The notes under the pieces are model-generated. The model saw only the letters and a list, made by a program, of their open reading frames with translations, had not been told where the DNA came from and searched no databases. A stretch of DNA of 64,000 nt from Notospermus geniculatus (taxonomy: Eukaryota > Nemertea > Pilidiophora > Heteronemertea > Lineidae): contig NMRB01000584.1 in assembly GCA_002633025.1 (NCBI GenBank), positions 176,609 to 240,608 on the forward strand. The letters are read 5' to 3'. The position numbers and the translations under genes were made by a program. How positions within the stretch are numbered: position 1 is the first letter of the stretch; each line of letters begins with the position of its first letter. Positions 58,284-64,000 of this stretch are shown here, one piece after another.

Positions 58284-59027
58284 CGAGTTGTTGATGATCG
58301 TCTACATTTAATATACCAGTCGTTCAGAAAGCTGGTGAGAAGCAAATTAAATTATTTGGAGTGGCGAGACGTATCATTTCGGCTTCAAAAATGGACGATC
58401 ACACCAATTACTAATCCATTAAACAGATCGTCGGTGGATGTCTCATTTTTTGGACCGCACCATGAGATTTGGATGCACATTCTAATCATACAAACAGTCC
58501 TCTCTTGTTGATGTTGCGTTACGTTGCCTCTCCATGTCCAGACATCACTGGGCGAGTCCTTCCCCAATGAGAGTCGGATCCCCTCTCGATTCACAAACAG
58601 TCCTCTGTCCAAACTAGGTAAAGCTGATAGCAAACATACGGAATCTGTACGTCCTTCAGGTTGATGCCTCTCTGTGTTCATATCGTTAAAACTGCATTTG
58701 TTAAAGAGGTTGGGGGCTGAAAACTCCGTAGCAACCGTACCAATATTTCTGTAGCAATTACATTTGTGTAATTAATGTGAACAGGCGATTATTTCTAACA
58801 GCGCAAACCACCTTGGGACTTTGCATAAAAGAGTTGCCCGGCCTAGCTGAATTGTAACTGAGTATTGTCACCTCCATCATTTAAATATTTACCCATGAAT
58901 GCTGGTTGTCTATTAACAATGCCGTGGAGCAACAGTAATGTTGGGCGCTTCGGAACTTGCTGCGGTTTAGCGTTTTCGCTGCTGCGAAATTTTGGTTTTC
59001 AGATATATAGGATAAGCACTTTTCAGG
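58284..59027. promoter_or_regulatory. Duplicated 5' flank of receptor units (putative promoter region)
   Basis: Homologous to about 52690-53493 upstream of unit 1. The last ~90 bases before the leader ATG are well matched (AAATTTTGGTT ... GGATAA ... CACTT ... CAGGATGAAG). An AT-rich GATATATAGG at about 59002 could act as a TATA-like site, but unit 1 has GGATATAGG there. Promoter role is inferred from position only. Confidence 0.35.
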
Positions 59028-62000
59028 ATGAAGTTTAAGGTGTATTGGTTTGGTGAGTACATTGCTCTTTTATCTGTTTTTCATTCACAATTTACAAGTT
59101 AACCACACATTCCTAAAGAACGAACGTGTTCGTTCTTTTCTGCATTGGCCTACTGCCTGTTGCCCGCACGTAGTGTGCACTACTACCTTGGCAATGCAAT
59201 GTACTAAAACATTCCGCCTCGTATTCTGCATTTTGTGTTCAATACTAGGAACTTGACGATTCCCAAACTTGTGCTGTGCCTCGGCAGTTTTGTTAGTACC
59301 TTTTATACTACTCCGATTTATTTCCGAATACAAATATAACGGCTGACAAAAATTACAAAATCTACCCGTTTTCACGCAATCAATTTTGTGTTTTCAATTT
59401 CAGGGCTCATCCTCGGATCTGTTCTTCGACAGCTGCAGTCAAGTCGTATAAACACTACTGATACTAATGACCTTAAGAACGGCAAAGTTGGCACAAGAAA
59501 TAAGGGTGTATCGGACATCGTTGGCACCTCTCAGCTCGGGCGAAGTCGAAGGAAGAGAAGTGGAAAGCTGGTTGATAGACTGAAGACGCTCTTTGACACT
59601 GGAGATTTTAAAAGATTGTTCAAGTGTCCGAATCTTTCGTGTTCCTCCGATGGATCATGTCGAGGCCTCGCGCGTAAAAATGGTGACGTCTGCTACTGTG
59701 ATAAACACTGTGAAACATTCGGCGATTGTTGCGAGGGATACAAAAGGTGCCTCCATGTGGATCGATACAATACTACTATCAAAATATCAAAGTGGTCCCA
59801 GTACATGCAGTGTGCAATTAAGGTGGATAAATTTCCCCGATTCAAGACTTATCAGGCTGTGTCACGATGTCCTAGCCACGCGGATAAATATCTGAAAAAG
59901 AAATGCGAAGCTGATGGAAATAATTCAACGCCACTTTACCAGACTACCCCTGTCACGCATCGGGGAATTCCGTTCCGGAATGTCTACTGCGCACAGTGTC
60001 ATGGCGTGTCACTTTCCGAATCCCCCTTCTGGAGATTAACACGCACGTTATCCACGAAGGAGGAGAATTTTGAGCTAGATTGGGGGGTTGTTCTTTCAAC
60101 TGTATTCGTGTCCACGTACTACAGAGTAGTAGTCCCGAAAGAGGATCAAAATGTTGTTGTGAGAAAATGTGAGACCACGACACGTCAGTTGAACGTTGCC
60201 GTGCCAATCCACGCGATAAAAGGTTGTGTACCTCTGGCATTGCTCGACTCTCAGAACAAGTCACACGCAACGTACTCGAGTGACGTGGAAAGATGCAAAT
60301 ACATGTCCGCGCCGGTGTTTGCCGAGCATGATAACATGCTACTTGGATTCAGGAATAAGTTTTGTGCACAGTGTAATCAAATGTCGAAGGATCTGATCTG
60401 CAGAGATGATTTTATCGACCGGATAAAGAAACTCTCACAGAATTATCATGGCCGTGAAGATGGAAAGTCTCATGACAGCACTGGACAATCTATTTCATAT
60501 GCTTCAATCATGAAACCGCCCAATATAAACTTCTTCCTGTCATGTTTACCAGTACACGGTAAAAAGTTTGTTCATGACCCGCTGACCATGTCATGCAAAG
60601 AGGTACGAAGATGTGACTTGGGTTTCGTTGAGTGGAGGGGAAAATGTTTTAGGGATCCATTTGATGAGGCGTATACTCACCCCTTGAAGGGCGAGGAAGG
60701 TTACCTTACTGTGGAACTGCAAATAAATCTGACTGATACCTTAAGTATCATCAGAAAAGATACAGGATTCGACCCTGACGGTTTTAGTCAACTCCTCCAA
60801 GGAGATGTTGTTCTCAATTCGACAGCGCTTTCCTTGCCGTGGCGGAACGTAACTAACGTAACCGTTAGATTCGATGATAGACATATGGAATCGTTTCCCA
60901 TGCTCGGCGGGATAGAGCTCCAGTACAAGCCGAACACGGAAATCAGGATGGCGTTAAAACTAAGACAAAACCATTCTTCGAAAACGAGCGAGGTAGGCAA
61001 TGTTATCCGTTCACTTGAACAGGAAAAGACGTTCAAGAAGGGAGTGCTTGACGCTTACAAGATATACAGTCATGCGGTGGATCTTCCCCTGCGATGCGGT
61101 GAGGGAGAGCTTGTGAGGGTACCCTACGACGATGACTTAAAGCATTATCTAGAAAACAGCGGAGGTGATATTGAAGCCCTTGTCTCAGAGATGACTGATA
61201 ATGTCACAACGAATTTCATCCTCTGTGACACCTATGCGGCAAAGTTTAAAGATTGTTCTCTCATTACTTACAATTTGAGTTCTTTCCTGCAAGAAAACAA
61301 CACGATTACGCACAGAAAAACAGGCGAGGTTCTAACTACAGACCATGTAATACAGGGAGACAAGGTGTACACTTGTATTAAGAAGATTTCACATTTTTAT
61401 TATTCGTCCGAGGCGCAATCGTACCTGACGCTTGTCGGTGTATCGCTCTCACTTGTCTTTCTGGGAGGAACCCTGCTAACACATATCGTCCACCCGTCAT
61501 TACGGACGTTACCGGGCCTGATGCTGATGAATCTCTGTGTATGTCTGTTCCTTGCACAGCTGCACTTCATGGCCGTCATCCAGTATGTCACTCATAAACC
61601 AACATGCCAAATTATGGCCATGGTCATGCATTACCTATGGATGACAACTTTCTTCTGGATGAACGCCATTGCTGTAAATCTAACCTTGACCTTCGCCAGT
61701 GGCCTCAAAGGCATGACGTCATCCGGCAGCACGCGAGGGCGGCTCTTGAAATATGCCGTGTATGCTTACGGTGTCCCTGCTGTCATCGTCATTACGTGTG
61801 GCGTATTGGACAAGGAGGGCGTAGTCCCGATTGGATACGGTCCCGGCGAGCTTGAAAAAGGAGTTTGTTGGTTCACTAAGGAGGCTGGATTCCTTTACAC
61901 TTTCATCACCCCCATTGCGGTGCTGATATCGGCAAACGTCATCCTCTTCATCGTGACCAGCATTTCAATTGTTAGAGCGAAGAGAATTGGGCAGAAAGCT

Positions 62001-62279
62001 AAGGCAACGAAAGGTAGCAAGTTTGAGTTTGTCCTGTACTTCAAGCTCGGCCTCCTTCTCGGCTTCACGTGGATTTTCGGCCTGATCGGCACCTTCACCG
62101 ACAACGCTGTCGTTTGGTATTTTTTCATTATCTTCAATAGTATCCAGGGTGTTTTCATTGGACTCGCCTTTGGTTGTAACAAGCGTATCCTTGGCATGTG
62201 GCGCGAGGTGTCCCTAAGTTCCTCAAGAGCGACGTCCTACACGAGATCGAGTACTCGGACAATGCATACGACCGTCTAA
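59028..62279 (+). CDS. Receptor unit 3: full somatomedin-B / class B (Methuselah-like) seven-TM receptor
   Basis: Exon 1 is 59028-59052 (MKFKVYWF) and exon 2 is 59404-62279; 966 residues. Predicted plasma-membrane G-protein-coupled receptor. In order: short leader, RSRRKR/S furin-type site near residue 60, somatomedin B domain (about 83-125, eight Cys, CYCDKHCETFGDCCEGY), Cys-rich ectodomain, then a 7TM block from about residue 679 (SYLTLVGVSLSLVFLGG). It carries the class B signature residues: TM3 Cys in TCQIMAMVMHYLWM, ECL2 Cys in KGVCWF, and FKLGLLLGFTWIFGL and FNSIQGVFIGLAFG in TM6-7. I see no GPS cleavage motif (HL-S/T) before TM1, so it resembles Methuselah-type rather than cleaved adhesion receptors. 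The tail is Ser/Arg-rich and ends TTV, a possible PDZ ligand. The whole body lies in one exon, as in a retrogene that gained a leader exon. Ligand unknown. Confidence 0.88.
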
Positions 62280-64000
62280 AAACACCAACGACATTTCAGG
62301 AGATCGGAGCTATCCCTACACGGTGATTGGTAGCGATTCTGTTTTGTAAGACAAAACAGTGATGGCGAACACTACACGGGTCATGACTAACGATCGGCTC
62401 GGATGGAAGTTCCAGCATTGAGAGACAGTTGCATTGACCTGTTGACATTCTGCAATGTGCCTCAACGAGTAGTCCCATGAGCATGGCCGCTCGTGACCTC
62501 TTACAGTTCCATTTTTTTGAAGTTTTCCTCTTGTCTTCGAACCATTCACTCACCAAAGTTGGATGAGACAGTTAGTGGAAGCAACTTGACAATCTATATA
62601 CTTTCTAACCGGAACCGTGATCGGAGGTACTTAATGCACAGCACCTCTGCGGTGCTCTTTCAGCAAGCCAATGTACGTGGGACTAGTTTGCTGAAAACAG
62701 TTTATAAATGAAGTTCATTGTTTGAATAGTCGACGTCGGGTTCTTGATGGAGTTTCTTCTGTATTCGGAAGCAGATGTACTTTACCTTGTTGATACGGGA
62801 ACTTTGGTACAACTCTCCAGAAGGGTGTTATTCGAAGTGAATCCGGCGATCGATGGACGATTATCGATTTTTGATTTTATCTACATGACTGATCAATGAT
62901 CACTGGAGGATGAAATCACCTTCGTGATCACGAATACGTCTGGGTCTGCGGACGATGGCGAATTCCCAAACGGAAATGCCGATTAGGACTTATTTTAGTC
63001 CCCATACTATTTTGTACATAACCTATTTTTGTGTATGTATATGTGTGCGTGTTTTTTGCTGCTGTTATTACATGTACCGGTACCTCTATGAGTTGTAAAT
63101 AATACTCCTGGCGCCTCTCTGCCACGCTTGTTGGGGGAATTCCCTCTCTATATCAGACACTTTCTAAGGTATGTATTCTTCACAAAATGTACGTAAACTA
63201 TTTTCCATTTTTTCATATACATGTATACACACATTGCCTTACATATTTTGAAGAAACGTACGCTTTGCTTCAATATAAGATTTGCCAACTGTTCATGTCA
63301 TCTCAGAGTTCGGTCCTACTGGCTACAACAAGGCATTTAGACATGTTTTCGCATAGCCGTGCTGTCTGGTCATTGGTTTACTCTTGTATCATCAAATTCA
63401 CCTCTATTTTCCTTTTTGCCCGATAGAACATAGTTGTCCTTCAATACGAATCGCCAACTCTGTTGGAGTTTGGTCCGATGGCATTTTCGACGTTTCGACG
63501 TTTCCGCGTTGGCAACCTGGAAACCGTCTTGACATCGCTAACCTTTGCCTCCAGTCGAATTCACCTCATGTATCTTTGTAAAACAGGAAGACACGCCAGA
63601 CGGTACATCTCCGGTAATCACATCGATTTTAGCAAAAGGAAGAAACATGGCTCTTCTCAGGAAATACAATTTGTGTTCAATGGAGGACCGATAGCGGACA
63701 TCCTGACGAGGGCTCAGACTCGGTTTGAATGACCTCCTTCAGAATTTCAATCCAATTGACAAACAACTGCCCTTAGTTTTATCAATTGAAAGTGACAACC
63801 AGGCACTACTTCACTTAAAGACCACGTATTCTTAATCCGATTTGTGAGTGTTGATTCAGTTGATTGTGTGCGTGTGTACTAAAAGGTGGATTAATCCAAT
63901 CAGACGGTTGTAAACCTCTTTGTGTGGGTGTCTGACTTTTTCTTCAGTCCTCATGGCGGGTTCCTGAAATTCGGCTTGAAAGCGAATTCAGTTTGAATGA
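62280..64000. other. 3' flank of receptor unit 3; no further gene recognised
   Basis: Up to about 63200 it matches the flank of unit 2. Beyond that no domain is recognisable. An open frame at 63463-63732 and a possible AG-bordered segment at 63588 were considered but not accepted. Confidence 0.45.

Noticed and set aside
61240-61420. GPS autoproteolysis site before TM1 of the full receptor
   Set aside because: Cys residues and a hydrophobic run are present, but no HL-(S/T) cleavage motif, so I did not call an adhesion-type GAIN/GPS.
63463-63732. Possible terminal exon after the receptor cluster
   Set aside because: An AG at 63587 and an open stretch exist in two frames, but neither gives a recognisable domain or matches the phase of a preceding exon.
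1-64000. CRISPR arrays, operons or other prokaryotic systems
   Set aside because: Genes are intron-split animal genes; the repeats are satellites, fold-back elements and duplications without spacer structure.

Overview
This window is nuclear DNA from an animal, most likely a marine invertebrate. Genes are split by many introns with GT/AG borders. The protein families are metazoan: a RhoGAP, EGF repeats with a mucin stalk, an LRR/EF-hand protein, a glutamate-receptor-like ligand domain, and a somatomedin-B class-B receptor. The intergenic DNA is full of fold-back elements and TACATGTA / TAGGCCTA-type words. I read this as an invertebrate deuterostome or lophotrochozoan; the species cannot be fixed from sequence alone. 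All genes I can support lie on the + strand. There is a 6-base run of N (an assembly gap) at 34208-34213.

Layout. (1) 1505-6875: an ARHGAP6/36-type RhoGAP gene whose 5' end I cannot find. Its 3' flank carries a 33-bp minisatellite. (2) 8899-14436: a complete ten-exon gene for a 467-residue single-pass membrane protein (signal peptide, Ser/Thr-rich stalk, five EGF modules, TM, short tail). (3) 16185-17476: the 5' half of an LRRC74A-like gene, cut off by a duplication junction. (4) 18322-19525: a headless second copy of the EGF gene. (5) 21280-25741: the intact LRRC74A-like gene, 12 exons and 582 residues. Items 2-5 come from one tandem duplication of about 8.3 kb (9182-17442 copied to 17443-22636). 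The second copy then lost about 3.4 kb and gained two short transposable elements. (6) 27448-51258: four widely spaced exons with matching phases, encoding a signal peptide and an ANF-receptor/ionotropic-glutamate-receptor-type ligand domain; no channel part is seen. (7) 53494-62279: a cluster of three related receptor units. The third is a complete 966-residue Methuselah-like/class B 7TM receptor with a somatomedin B domain. The first two are ectodomain-only forms made by internal deletions.

The spaces between are rich in small inverted-repeat (MITE-like) elements, a ~212-bp satellite array (33780-35632), tRNA-derived repeats and local tandem duplications. Gene models were built by hand: every exon junction listed keeps the reading frame and every complete model has a length divisible by three. 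Transcription start sites and polyadenylation sites were not resolved.

The most interesting locus is the receptor cluster. One leader exon can be joined in frame to either of two truncated ectodomain exons, next to an intact receptor with its own leader exon. That arrangement could produce secreted decoy or antagonist forms of a membrane receptor. The second is the duplication that left reciprocally truncated EGF and LRR genes whose exon phases would allow a chimeric transcript.
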